From assembly GCA_900471925.1 (NCBI GenBank), contig UCGV01000008.1:38914-102913 (forward strand): 64,000 bases of DNA. Direction: 5' to 3'. This document shows, one piece after another, positions 8,841 through 16,116 of this stretch; the stretch's first letter is position 1; the number at the start of each line of letters is the position of its first letter. This stretch comes from Hyphomicrobiales bacterium. Its GTDB lineage: Bacteria; Pseudomonadota; Alphaproteobacteria; Rhizobiales; Rhizobiaceae. Under the pieces are notes generated by a model. The model was not told the origin of the DNA. It did not search any database and was given only the letters and a program-made list of their open reading frames with translations. The translations under genes and the position numbers were made by a program.

Positions 8841-9356
8841 CTATGCGAGATCCTCGTACCGATACTCGGCAGGCATAAAGAACTCGCACTCAGCCATAAG
8901 CTGAGCGATGAATTCCTCAAATGTGTCCGCATACTTCCTTTCCTTCAGGAAAGGAAAGTGGATCTCCCGTCGTCCGGATCAATCACGAACACCGAGTTGG
9001 CCGCCCCCATGAAGAAGGGAATTTCGCCTTTGTCGATGAATTCCGGATAAACTTGCCATTCGACAGTTTCTTTTCGCAAAATCGCGGTCATCTCGCGTAA
9101 CGAGACAAATTCGTTGTAGTGGGAGATTGTGATTTTTGAACCTGCGTCCTGTTTGAGATAGCCCGTCCCGATTTCGAGGAGAAACCGTTCGTACGATTGC
9201 GGGCGATGCCAGCCCGAACTCCCGCTTGAACTCGAATAGCTCAGCGGGAGCAACGCGGCGAAAAAAGTTGCGTGACTCCCGATCGTCTTCATATCCGGAA
9301 GGGTGAGAGAATTGCTTGTACCAGTCCCAGACGTGCTGATGTGGTAGTTGTTGCAT
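8841..9356 (-). pseudogene. SUKH (SMI1/KNR4) immunity gene, frameshifted paralog of the gene at 10406-10921
   Basis: Three frames joined in order reproduce the neighbouring SUKH protein: MQQLPHQHVWDWYKQFSHP... from 9356, then PQSYERFLLEIGTGYLK... after a shift near 9205, then KYADTFEEFIAQLM... after a shift near 8955, ending at the TAG at 8841. The start context (TTC followed by the start codon and QQL) matches the intact copy. At least two frameshifts make it non-functional unless it is reading-corrected. SUKH proteins are cytosolic and neutralise cognate toxins by direct binding. Confidence 0.82.
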
Positions 9357-9546
9357 GAAAAACATCTCGCCGAAGTCGAATATTCGCGACTTAACTATGG
9401 CGACAGGTGAAGATAAAGGGTCGGGCGTGGTGCAGGAGTTCGACGCAGTTCCGACGCCCGCTTCAAGCAACGCAAAAAATCACTCCGGTATCGTCAGCAG
9501 GTGAGTCACTACCCACCACCCGTTCTTCAAAGGGACGATGGCGACG

Positions 9547-9957
9547 TCAATTCAACCGCAATGAGAAAGCAATCTCTCGCATCAACTCCTCAGCTTTTTC
9601 GTCAGAAAAGCTGATCCCATTTTTAGCGAAAACTTTGGAAGCGAAGTTGACGCTTTCGCGTAATGCCTGCACGACATAGTCCACAGAAGATGCCGTGTAA
9701 AATTCGGATGTCGGAACGGCGATGATGACAACCACACCTTTTTCTTTTCGGGAAAAATGCCCAATTCTCAGCCCCTTAAAATCCGGCTTACGGACGGACC
9801 CTGCGAGCACGAAGACCGGATTTACCCAACCCTCTTCTCCCGAATCATACGACGGATCGCGATGCCGCTTCGAGAGAGTCATTGCCCTCTTCAAAACTCC
9901 AACCAGTGGAGCATCATTTAGTTCGGGTCCGCCGGTGTCGATTCCAATTGCAATCAT
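9547..9957 (-). CDS. Hypothetical protein, 136 residues, immunity-cluster context
   Basis: ATG at 9957 (MIAIGIDTGG) follows GGGAC at a good distance; an earlier in-frame start at 9990 lacks one. The sequence looks like a mixed alpha/beta cytosolic protein with a strongly hydrophobic strand (GVVVIIAVPTSEFY) near residue 80 and a helical, charged C-terminus. I do not recognise its family. It lies in the same orientation as the SUKH, sunset and HEAT-like genes; a weak version of the 17-bp element occurs 19 bp past its stop (9512-9528, four mismatches). Confidence 0.55.
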   Translation of the reverse strand: MIAIGIDTGGPELNDAPLVGVLKRAMTLSKRHRDPSYDSGEEGWVNPVFVLAGSVRKPDFKGLRIGHFSRKEKGVVVIIAVPTSEFYTASSVDYVVQALRESVNFASKVFAKNGISFSDEKAEELMREIAFSLRLN

Positions 9958-10040
9958 ACGCACGTCCCTACGCTGGATTTGAGCGCCCACGATAGAAAAA
10001 ATCTACCACGGGTTTGCGAGGTTACGGCAGCACCCAACCA

Positions 10041-10057
10041 CCCGCCGCCCCATCATC
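10041..10057 (-). repeat. Cassette-end element R3
   Basis: CCCGCCGCCCCATCATC, one mismatch from R2. It overlaps the stop codon of the sunset-domain gene: the TGA lies inside the GATGATGG part on the minus strand. Confidence 0.55.
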
Positions 10058-10316
10058 GACCGGCACGGCGCCACCCAGCCGCGCGAGCCTCTTGTTCGGA
10101 GCAAAACCACCGCTCCCCGTATTCGTGGCGAATGATGGTGTCAGCGTAATACTCTTGGCCTTTGACATGGTAGATCTTCGCGCCGGAACCGATAGAGATG
10201 TTACCTTTGATGTCGCAAGCGGGGTCATAAAGCGATCGAGGCAGAAGCGTGTAGCCGCCAGTGGCCATGAACGATGCGGCTGAAGAAATCAGGACAATAA
10301 CCGAAAACTTGCTCAT
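10053..10316 (-). CDS. Small secreted sunset-domain protein
   Basis: 87 residues from the ATG at 10316 (MSKFSVIVL), preceded by AAGGGA. Residues 1-18 form a hydrophobic signal-like segment. The rest matches the short domain often annotated as sunset domain: CDIKGN, then AKIYHVKGQ, Y..T, and GERWFCSEQEARAAGWR. The two Cys spaced across the domain could bind metal or form a disulphide. Such domains occur at the ends of secreted nucleases and small periplasmic proteins in rhizobia; the function is unknown. It lies between two members of the immunity cluster and carries the R3 element at its end. Confidence 0.7.
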   Translation of the reverse strand: MSKFSVIVLISSAASFMATGGYTLLPRSLYDPACDIKGNISIGSGAKIYHVKGQEYYADTIIRHEYGERWFCSEQEARAAGWRRAGR

Positions 10317-10379
10317 GTCCCTTCTATACAAGGAATAATTGCAGGTTTGGTTTTCGTGAATTCTAAAATTCTAACGACC

Positions 10380-10396
10380 CCCATCGCCCCATCATC
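10380..10396 (-). repeat. Cassette-end element R4
   Basis: CCCATCGCCCCATCATC, one mismatch from R2, followed by GGTGGG so that it can fold as in R1 (stem CCCATCG/CGGTGGG with one G-T pair). It begins 9 bp past the stop of the intact SUKH gene. Confidence 0.6.
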
Positions 10397-10405
10397 GGTG
10401 GGACC

Positions 10406-10921
10406 TTAAGCAAGATTCTCATACCGATCCGCCGCAGGAATATAGAACTCACAATCATCCATAAGCCTGCCGATAAATTCCTCAAATGTATCTGCGTACT
10501 TCACGTCCCGCTGAAAAGGAAAATGAATTCGCTCATCGGTCTGATCGAACACAAACACCGAACTAGACGCTTGCATGAAAAACGGAAATTCGCCTTCAGC
10601 TATGAATTCTGAATACACGCGCCATTCAAAGGTTTCTTTTCTCAAAATCGCGCCAATTTCCGGTAAGGCAACGAACTCGTTGTAGTGGAAGTGCGTGATT
10701 TTTGAAGCAGAGTCCTGCCTGAGACAACCCGCTCCAATTTCAAGGAGAAACCTTTCGTATGATTGAGGCAAAACAAGTCCGAACTCACGTTTAAAATCGG
10801 ATAGTTCAGCTGGAGTAACACGGCAGAAAAAGTTCGGCGCTATGTGATCATATTCATATCCGGGAGGTTGCGAGAACTGCTTGTACCAATCCCATACATG
10901 CTGCGTTAGCTGTTGTTCCAC
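10406..10921 (-). CDS. SUKH (SMI1/KNR4) family immunity protein
   Basis: 171 residues from the GTG at 10921, chosen because GAGG lies six bases upstream and because the broken paralog starts at the same position; a TTG at 10942 is also open. The SMI1/KNR4 core is visible: W.WYKQFSQPPGYEYD at the N-terminus, LSDFKREFGLVLPQSYERFLLEIGAG near residues 48-75, then alternating strands (KITHFHYNEFVAL, WRVYSEF, SSVFVFDQ) and a C-terminal helix. Proteins of this superfamily act in the cytosol as immunity proteins to polymorphic toxins. No toxin gene is present upstream, so it is an orphan. Confidence 0.8.
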   Translation of the reverse strand: MEQQLTQHVWDWYKQFSQPPGYEYDHIAPNFFCRVTPAELSDFKREFGLVLPQSYERFLLEIGAGCLRQDSASKITHFHYNEFVALPEIGAILRKETFEWRVYSEFIAEGEFPFFMQASSSVFVFDQTDERIHFPFQRDVKYADTFEEFIGRLMDDCEFYIPAADRYENLA

Positions 10922-11086
10922 GAAATACCTCGCGCCGCTCAAATGCTGTTCTAGTTAAGCATGGCTGGGTATCAAGATAAAGTTGACGAGTAATACAAAG
11001 TGCCGGTATCTCCGGCCCCCGCTTCGAGTTCAAGTGCCTCCGGGTGCGTTCGAAATGAGCCGTATGTGCCTTTAGTTTCCCTAATC

Positions 11087-11103
11087 CCCACCGCCCCTTC
11101 ATC
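11087..11103 (-). repeat. Cassette-end element R5
   Basis: CCCACCGCCCCTTCATC, one mismatch from R2. It is 166 bp upstream of the SUKH start in minus-strand order; no gene precedes it closely, which would fit a lost cassette. Confidence 0.55.
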
Positions 11104-11183
11104 CCAAGCTAGCTTGCGGAATAAGATAAGGTTGTAGGCATTCTAAAATTTGCGCCGTTCATGTGGTGCGCTGGAGTGCAATC

Positions 11184-11372
11184 ATGACCGCGAGAGCCGA
11201 CGTCGCAATGCTTGACCGTCGAATAGACGAGCATTTGGAGCGCATAGAGGAACTGTTGGTCGAGCGGGCAATGAGGGGCGGCGTTGGGACCCTGGAATTT
11301 GATAGAGAAATTGATCGGCGCGAGAGGTGGTGCTCAATCCTGGCTCGGTTGCGAAACGTGTTGTCCGAATAA
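11184..11372 (+). CDS. Small charged helical hypothetical protein, 62 residues
   Basis: ATG at 11184 (MTARADVAMLDRRI) gives a short protein almost entirely helical and rich in Arg/Glu, with heptad-like spacing over residues 8-30 (DRRIDEHLERIEELLVE), suggesting a coiled coil. It is the only plus-strand gene in this part of the element. There is no strong ribosome-binding site, and I do not recognise a family. Confidence 0.4.
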   Translation: MTARADVAMLDRRIDEHLERIEELLVERAMRGGVGTLEFDREIDRRERWCSILARLRNVLSE

Positions 11373-11391
11373 ACCCATTTGACGGGGCGCC

Positions 11392-11533
11392 TCAGGCTTC
11401 CATTTCGGCTTCATTGGTCATCACATCGATGACGTCATGTGTGTCCATCATGGTTGAGATGACCCCGTTCCGGTGGACGAAAATGGCAGGCCAGTGCGTG
11501 CTATCGATCTGCAGTAATATGAAACCAGTCCAT
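11392..11533 (-). pseudogene. Short frameshifted gene with a perfect ribosome-binding site
   Basis: ATG at 11533 is preceded by AGGAGG at ideal spacing, but the frame closes after ten codons (MDWFHITADR). Shifting frame around codon 6 gives about 40 further codons without a stop (IDSTHWPAIFVHRNGV...), ending at TGA 11392. This looks like a small gene broken by a one- or two-base change. No family is recognised. Confidence 0.35.
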
Positions 11534-12153
11534 AGATGCCTCCTGTTTGTCGGAAGCAAAACACGTTAGCGGCGGCTCGTCTCCCCGATGAATCCGCCTA
11601 GCCAGATTTCGCATTTCGGATTGACGGGTTATGCAAAGGCCCGTCCGTCCCTCGTGCTGACCGGGCCTCCCCATCGCCACTTCGTCAGGTCTGAGCATGG
11701 CGGCGGATCAGATATTTCCATTCCTCGCAGCCGTCAACGCTTCAAGCGTCCAAAAGAAGAAATCTGGGGTCGAGCAGAAGAGGGAACCGCGCAGCGATAG
11801 CCATGGGACGGCACTGTTGAAGACAGCGTCGCCGCGCGATCCAGCAATCTAACCTTGGCGACAGCCACAAGTTCCGGCTCACAGCCCATTTAAACTTTTG
11901 GTTTTTTCGTAGTGGTCTTCGGCAAGCATTAATGCCTCGCGTGCCGTCTCAGCCCAGCCATTTTGTGGCATGACGCGCATCCTAATCCATCGCTCAAAGC
12001 CGCGGTTCGATTGCCACATGCCGCTCTTGCCGTGGGTGGTCGTGTCCAGCCGAATCCGAATGACAAGATTTTCCCCGTCATGCCCGGTGAAGCCTGCTTT
12101 CCCTCATCGGGTCAGGCTCCTGCCAGGTTTGTGACGAACAGGATCAAGTCCAA
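11534..12153. other. 620-bp stretch without a supportable gene
   Basis: Several short frames exist on both strands but none has a good start site or a recognisable product. One minus-strand frame (about 12030 to 11888) reads a plausible 45-residue C-terminus ending in EALMLAEDHYEKTKSLNGL and may be the tail of a lost gene. Confidence 0.4.
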
Positions 12154-12753
12154 TCAGTTGACCCAGCCAATTTCAAATCGATCAAATCGAACCTCGCTCA
12201 TCGGTCGGTTGGAGGGGTCTAGCCTTACGGAACGAAGAACGAGACGAAGCTCAGGCGAATAATATTGTTCGAAAATTATTGGAGGCAATCCGGTCAATTC
12301 CAAACGGCTATTGATGGCCCAAACCTTATACGAACAAACTGCAATAGTTTCCTCTCCCCAGCCGTCGAACCTAATAAAAGTAGTACCGGAAACGGACTCT
12401 TTGCCATTGAGGAAAAGCGTGGTGTCGGATTGCCAATTCTTCTTTTGGGGCAGATCGTCCAACGCAATCGCATTCGCGTATTTCAGTTCCTGCGTGGTGG
12501 CACCCACTCTCTTTTCGACAAGCAAGGGATGCAGATAAACAGCCGACACCGGTTGCAACGAATGGTTACGCTCCATCAATCGTTGTTCGGTGACGCCTGG
12601 ACCGTTCGGCTTGTAGAATACGGAATAGAAGGGCGCTTCTCTGGTCAGCAGCACGCCCTGTTTGGTCTCATTGGCGGTTAGGCATTTGCTAAATGCTGGC
12701 GCTGCCAATGTCATTCCAACCAGTAGCGACAAGCTTTTTAAAAAGATCGACAT
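12154..12753 (-). CDS. Secreted hypothetical protein, about 199 residues
   Basis: ATG at 12753 (MSIFLKSLSLLVG) with GAGGGG upstream; a GTG at 12762 is an alternative. Residues 1-22 are a Sec signal peptide ending near APAFSKC, so the mature protein should be periplasmic. The mature part is beta-rich with two or three Cys. I do not recognise the family. It lies downstream of the DUF5071 and 73-residue genes on the same strand. Confidence 0.6.
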   Translation of the reverse strand: MSIFLKSLSLLVGMTLAAPAFSKCLTANETKQGVLLTREAPFYSVFYKPNGPGVTEQRLMERNHSLQPVSAVYLHPLLVEKRVGATTQELKYANAIALDDLPQKKNWQSDTTLFLNGKESVSGTTFIRFDGWGEETIAVCSYKVWAINSRLELTGLPPIIFEQYYSPELRLVLRSVRLDPSNRPMSEVRFDRFEIGWVN

Positions 12754-12814
12754 TCCTGACACCCCTCAACCAAATCCGAAACGATGGTGCTCAGAAGAAA
12801 TTACTCCATCTTGC

Positions 12815-13036
12815 TCAAGCGGTGCCATCAACGTCGCTATCTTCATCTAGTGCATGCACCGGCAGATACGTGTTCTTCTCCATCCACTCCCGGACGACAT
12901 ACCTGGTTGCGTCCTCTCGCGTCCTGCCGAGCTCGCCGCATAGGTTTCGGATCGCGTCTTCCATATCCGCATCAAAGGTAATCGATCCGGCGTTTCGAGC
13001 CGCTCGGGCGGCGCGGTAGTCGTGGTAGTCAGTCAT
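12815..13036 (-). CDS. Small hypothetical protein with a ribbon-helix-helix-like segment
   Basis: 73 residues from the ATG at 13036 (MTDYHDYRAARA). The segment GSITFDADMEDAIRNLCGELGRTREDATRYVVREWM has the strand-helix-turn-helix layout of ribbon-helix-helix antitoxin-like proteins, followed by an acidic tail. Its start overlaps the end of the DUF5071 gene in ATGACTGA fashion, suggesting translational coupling. No toxin is next to it. The fold assignment is from pattern only. Confidence 0.55.
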   Translation of the reverse strand: MTDYHDYRAARAARNAGSITFDADMEDAIRNLCGELGRTREDATRYVVREWMEKNTYLPVHALDEDSDVDGTA

Positions 13037-13404
13037 CACGTTTTCGCAGGATAGTTTCAGCCACCTCGGGCACACCTTCGTCGTTGGTCTGGGGTGGGTG
13101 ATCCAGCAGGCCGTTCTAAATCACCACGAAGCGCAGCAGTCACATCCGGCGAGAGTGGATTGGCGACCAACAGAAGAACAAAATGCTGGTGAATCGCGTC
13201 GCGTCCTTGCGGCACTTGACGCAATGCAGGAACTGCATCGGATCCTATCGACACCAGGAGATCAGCAACCGGCCTCACTACCGACCAGTTTCCATCGGCA
13301 ACCCAGACGACGAGTTCGTCTAGGAGTGGCGCGATTGTGGGAAAACCAGCGGCCGCGAGTTGCGCTACTGCATCAACATCGAATTTGTCTTCAGGTAGTC
13401 GCAC
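13029..13404 (-). pseudogene. DUF5071-domain protein with a late frameshift
   Basis: From the GTG at 13404, which follows GGGAGGGG, the protein matches DUF5071: RLPEDKFDVDAVAQLAAAGFPTI, then ELVVWVADGNWSVVRPVADLL, then a helical C-terminus. Near 13115 the frame is lost, and the original ending (DEGVPEVAETILRK) continues in the next frame to the TGA at 13029-13031. That TGA sits inside the start of the 73-residue gene, as expected for a coupled operon, so the shifted frame is the ancestral one. DUF5071 proteins are of unknown function and are often found in immunity clusters. As read, the product has a wrong C-terminus. Confidence 0.7.
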
Positions 13405-13616
13405 CGAGTCCCCTCCCGCGATAGGTCGAATGGACTCCTGCGGCCTCATGGCACTGGGAAGGCGTCTCCAGCTATGCAGCCAATCCCGCCGGCACTTCAA
13501 CCTTTTCAGCCTCCAGCGCTTCCACCCTCGACAGATCGCATTGCAGCGCGCCCGCCAGGTTTATCGGCGTCCAGATGATGTGCTGTAGGCATTCGGTGAA
13601 ACGAGCAGGGGTCATG
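13391..13616 (-). pseudogene. Small helix-turn-helix-like gene interrupted by an amber codon
   Basis: ATG at 13616 (MTPARFTECLQHI) with GGAG upstream. It resembles short rhizobial helix-turn-helix proteins (N-terminal MTPARF.E.L, then a recognition-helix-like part, then VPAGLAAW). A TAG at 13472-13474 stands where Trp is expected in AAWLE; the frame then continues to the TGA at 13391-13393, overlapping the DUF5071 start by 14 bp. As read, only 47 residues are made. Probable first gene of the small operon with DUF5071. Confidence 0.5.
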
Positions 13617-13766
13617 GTGGGCTCCTGCTGGTGTTGGTCGACACAGTGGCAGCGTGCGCGCCAATGTCAATCGCGCCGGACATTGGCTTGACGCATTGCA
13701 CCTGTTCGTCAACCGGCCGGGACTCGCGCAAATCTCTACCGCTCCTTCGTCGCCTCGGACGACATC

Positions 13767-14470
13767 TCAGCAACAGGCGAACAGATGTTTCAAGATACGG
13801 CGGCTTCCAGTCTTGACCTCTACCGACACCGCCATGCCGGGAGACAGCGCCACGGAAGTACCGCCCACATTGATAGTCTCGGCGTCAGGCACGATGGTGA
13901 TTGGAAACACAATATTCTGAACTCTCTGTGCGTTGCCGATGGGCATTGAGCTCTGCAGCTGCTTGTCCGGTTGACCTTCGAGCTGCTGTGCATCGGGTTC
14001 TGGAATAGCATCGGTCGCGACCCGCGTGACCTTTCCTTCGATCACCCCATAACGCGTGAACGGGAAGGCTTGGACCTTGATCACAGCTGGCTGCCCGGTG
14101 CGACGAAGCCGATATCTTGATTGGGCAGATACGCCTCGATCTCCAGGACTGCATTTTCTGGCACGACCCGCATCAGCTCCGATCCCGCCATGACCACCTG
14201 GCCGATGGTCGTGATGGCGGATGTCTGCACCGTCCCATTAATCGGGCTTTTGATCGTCATGGCCTTCAGCTTTTTCTCAGCTCGGATAAGCTGCTCCTGT
14301 ACGTCAATTTGCCACTCCGCCTCTGTCTGCTTTTCGACATTTTCGGCGATGAACGCCTTGATCGCTTTCTCGCCCTCTGTAGTGGCAACCGCGAGAGCGG
14401 CTGCTGCTTCATCTGCCTGACCGATCTGCTCGGCGAGATCGGCCTCGACGCGCTGCTTGGGTTCCACCGC
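13767..14470 (-). pseudogene. HlyD-family type I secretion membrane fusion protein, C-terminal half, frameshifted
   Basis: Two frames joined near 14083 give the C-terminal half of a membrane fusion protein of a type I secretion system: a long helical hairpin (EKAIKAFIAENVEKQ..., LIRAEKKLKAMTIKSPINGTVQ) and the beta-barrel part (GKVTRVATDAIPEP, GMAVSVEVKTGSRRIL). The N-terminal half, including the membrane anchor and first helix arm, is absent, and the last residues after RRILKHLF are altered. It ends abruptly at about 14470, where a plus-strand ABC fragment begins. It cannot form a working exporter. Confidence 0.8.
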
Positions 14471-14502
14471 ATCGATGACGCCTGCACGTGGCCAGCACTC
14501 GA

Positions 14503-14622
14503 CTCCGTGAGCCCGAAGCACAGGATGTGCTGAAGAATCTCAATTTTGGCGTCCGACCCGGCGAGGTGGTCGGCATCGTCGGACCGTCTGGCTCCGGCAC
14601 CGCTGCGATGGTCCACATGTAA
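14503..14622 (+). pseudogene. Type I secretion ABC transporter (HlyB-like) fragment
   Basis: About 39 codons encode the start of an ABC domain: DVLKNLNFGVRPGEVVGIVG followed by PSGSG, the beginning of Walker A. The sequence then diverges where KST should follow (SGSG-TAAMVHM-stop). It points away from the membrane-fusion-protein remnant, whereas these genes normally lie in the same direction, so the locus was inverted or rejoined after deletion. Confidence 0.7.
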
Positions 14623-14627
14623 ACGTC

Positions 14628-15276
14628 CTACGCTCGCTTCATGGGTATAACGTTCCCGGTCTTAAGCTCGCAGTAATTTGCCCACACCGTCATGAGCCGG
14701 CGGCGTTTCTCCAGCGCGTCGCCGCGACGATAGGGAGCGCTCTGTCTCGTCTCCCAACACGTGAGCGAGTGTCGCCTCTGCGATCTCGCGCGGGAATGTA
14801 CTCTCTTCGCCGCACCAATCACGGAAGGACGATCGGAAACCGTGCACGGTGACATCAATCTTCATGCGGCGCAGCACCATATCCATTGCCATGTCAGACA
14901 GCGGGCGGTCCTTCTTCTGCTGGCCGGGGAAAACATAGGCGTCGGCGTCGGTCCCGAAATTCGTCCTTTCGTCGAGGACGGCCAGCGCCCGCGGCATCAA
15001 AGGCACGCGGTGTTCATTAAATGCCTTCATGCGCTCGGGTTGCACGGTCCATACTCCGGCAACGCGATCAACCTCGCGCCACTTCATACCCCGGGTTTCG
15101 CCGGATCTTGCAGGGGTCAAGATGGTGAACTCAAGCGCCCTGGTCGCAGTTGCTTCGCGCTCACGCAGATCTGCGATAAAGGTCGGCACGTGCTTGTAAG
15201 GGAGCGCCGCGTGATGGCCGGGTTCCTTGATGCTGGTGACCTGTTTCGCGGTCAGTTTGTTCAATGAGAGCGCCAC
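14628..15276 (-). pseudogene. Tyrosine integrase, internally deleted and frameshifted
   Basis: The start (MALSLNKLTAKQV, GTG at 15276) looks like the N-terminus of prophage/island integrases with a DUF4102 domain. After about 22 residues it jumps straight into the catalytic domain (AALPYKHVPTFIADLREREATA...), so the rest of the arm-binding and core-binding domains, roughly 170-200 residues, is missing. The catalytic Arg (TPARSGE) and HGFRSSFRDW are present. A frameshift near 14760 separates LAHVLGDE from YRRGDALEKRRRLM, which carries the Tyr nucleophile and ends at 14628. No active recombinase can be made. Confidence 0.85.
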
Positions 15277-15281
15277 ACCCT

Positions 15282-15301
15282 ACCCCAACTTTTACCCTAA
15301 C
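15282..15301 (+). repeat. Right arm-type direct repeat pair of the mobile element
   Basis: ACCCCAAC, TTTT, ACCCTAAC with a 12-bp period, just upstream of the integrase remnant and in the same orientation as the pair at 6580-6599. Together they bracket 8.7 kb of decayed accessory DNA. Confidence 0.55.
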
Positions 15302-15458
15302 GACATGCATCGATAGTAACTGTCTGGAGGCCAACGCGAAATATGGGGAAAGGAAATAAGTTATTGTTTTCAATGGAAGAACGTGTACGTAGAGCGTCAC
15401 GGTTTAGCAACAGTATGGCGGACACCGAAGGGCTCTTACCGTTCGGTTCACGACGGGA

Positions 15459-15716
15459 TTATGCGTCGAGCGGCGGCTGTCTGGACGAGGAGATCAGTTC
15501 GCTGAAATGAGCGGCAATCCGGCCGTCGCGGCTGGCGTCTTCGGCTTCCCAGCCGAATTTCCATGCGTCGTGCCGGGCAAGCCAGTCGCCGAGTGCGCCG
15601 GCATCACCGGTCGGCATCTTCTGCGCCTGCAGATAAGGGTTTTCATGCGCCTTTAATCCGAGCACGCGCGCCCGTGAACCGGCTTCCTGCAAATCGATCA
15701 GCTCTTCAATCGTCAT
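15459..15716 (-). CDS. CrpP/ribosome modulation factor-like small protein
   Basis: 85 residues with GAGGG before the ATG. The pattern ARVLGLKAHENPYL followed by HDAWKFGWEAED matches small proteins of the Rmf/CrpP type (A...G..A......NPY... and AW..GW..A), here with an insertion between the two motifs. Rmf binds ribosomes in stationary phase; CrpP-annotated proteins are ill-defined. It is the first gene outside the mobile element on the right and has normal rhizobial codon use. Confidence 0.6.
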   Translation of the reverse strand: MTIEELIDLQEAGSRARVLGLKAHENPYLQAQKMPTGDAGALGDWLARHDAWKFGWEAEDASRDGRIAAHFSELISSSRQPPLDA

Positions 15717-15843
15717 GCGCCACCCTCAACGATGCGATGAGGGTAACATCATGGGACACCAACGCAAGTGATTGCTAATTAATGGGTTAATCCGGCGCGT
15801 TCCGGTTTTGAATCGACCAGCCGGCCTGTGGGTTGGGCGATTG

Positions 15844-16116
15844 TCAGTGTCGTTCTTGCAGCGAGAACGCATCGATGTCCGATGAGGTGATCCAGACCCG
15901 TCCATCATAGGCCAGTTCGCCGTCGGCGAACTTGCGGCCGGCAATGCCTTCGTAGAGATCGAGCCTCGCCATGAGACCCTGGATCATGTCACCGGAAGAG
16001 GATGGAAGCGCATCGCCGGCTATGCATACAGCCTGATGAAGGCTCCCTTCGGACATGACGAGAACAGCGTGCGTACCACAAAGGCGGATTTTACCGGGCA
16101 CGGTTACGAGCGACAT
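15844..16116 (-). CDS. Conserved-looking hypothetical protein, 90 residues
   Basis: Start ATG at 16116 has a perfect AGGAGG eight bases upstream. The protein is soluble, with two beta-rich stretches (GKIRLCGTHAVLVMS and ELAYDGRVWITSSDID) and no recognised domain. It stands alone, in the same direction as its neighbour at 15459. Confidence 0.6.
   Translation of the reverse strand: MSLVTVPGKIRLCGTHAVLVMSEGSLHQAVCIAGDALPSSSGDMIQGLMARLDLYEGIAGRKFADGELAYDGRVWITSSDIDAFSLQERH

Noticed and set aside
9512..9528. Possible sixth copy of the 17-bp cassette-end element
   Set aside because: Four mismatches from the reference copy; kept only as a weak match.
10854..11102. 82-codon minus-strand frame beginning in the R5 element
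   Set aside because: It overlaps the SUKH start in another frame and shows no family resemblance; its ATG comes only from the repeat.
14761..15267. 168-codon plus-strand frame over the integrase remnant
   Set aside because: Antisense to clear integrase motifs.
6497..15458. ACGACGGGA present at 6497-6505 and 15450-15458 as a possible attachment-core repeat
   Set aside because: A 9-base match between two short intervals is expected by chance fairly often, and the right copy is next to the stop of the Rmf-like gene; not strong enough to call.
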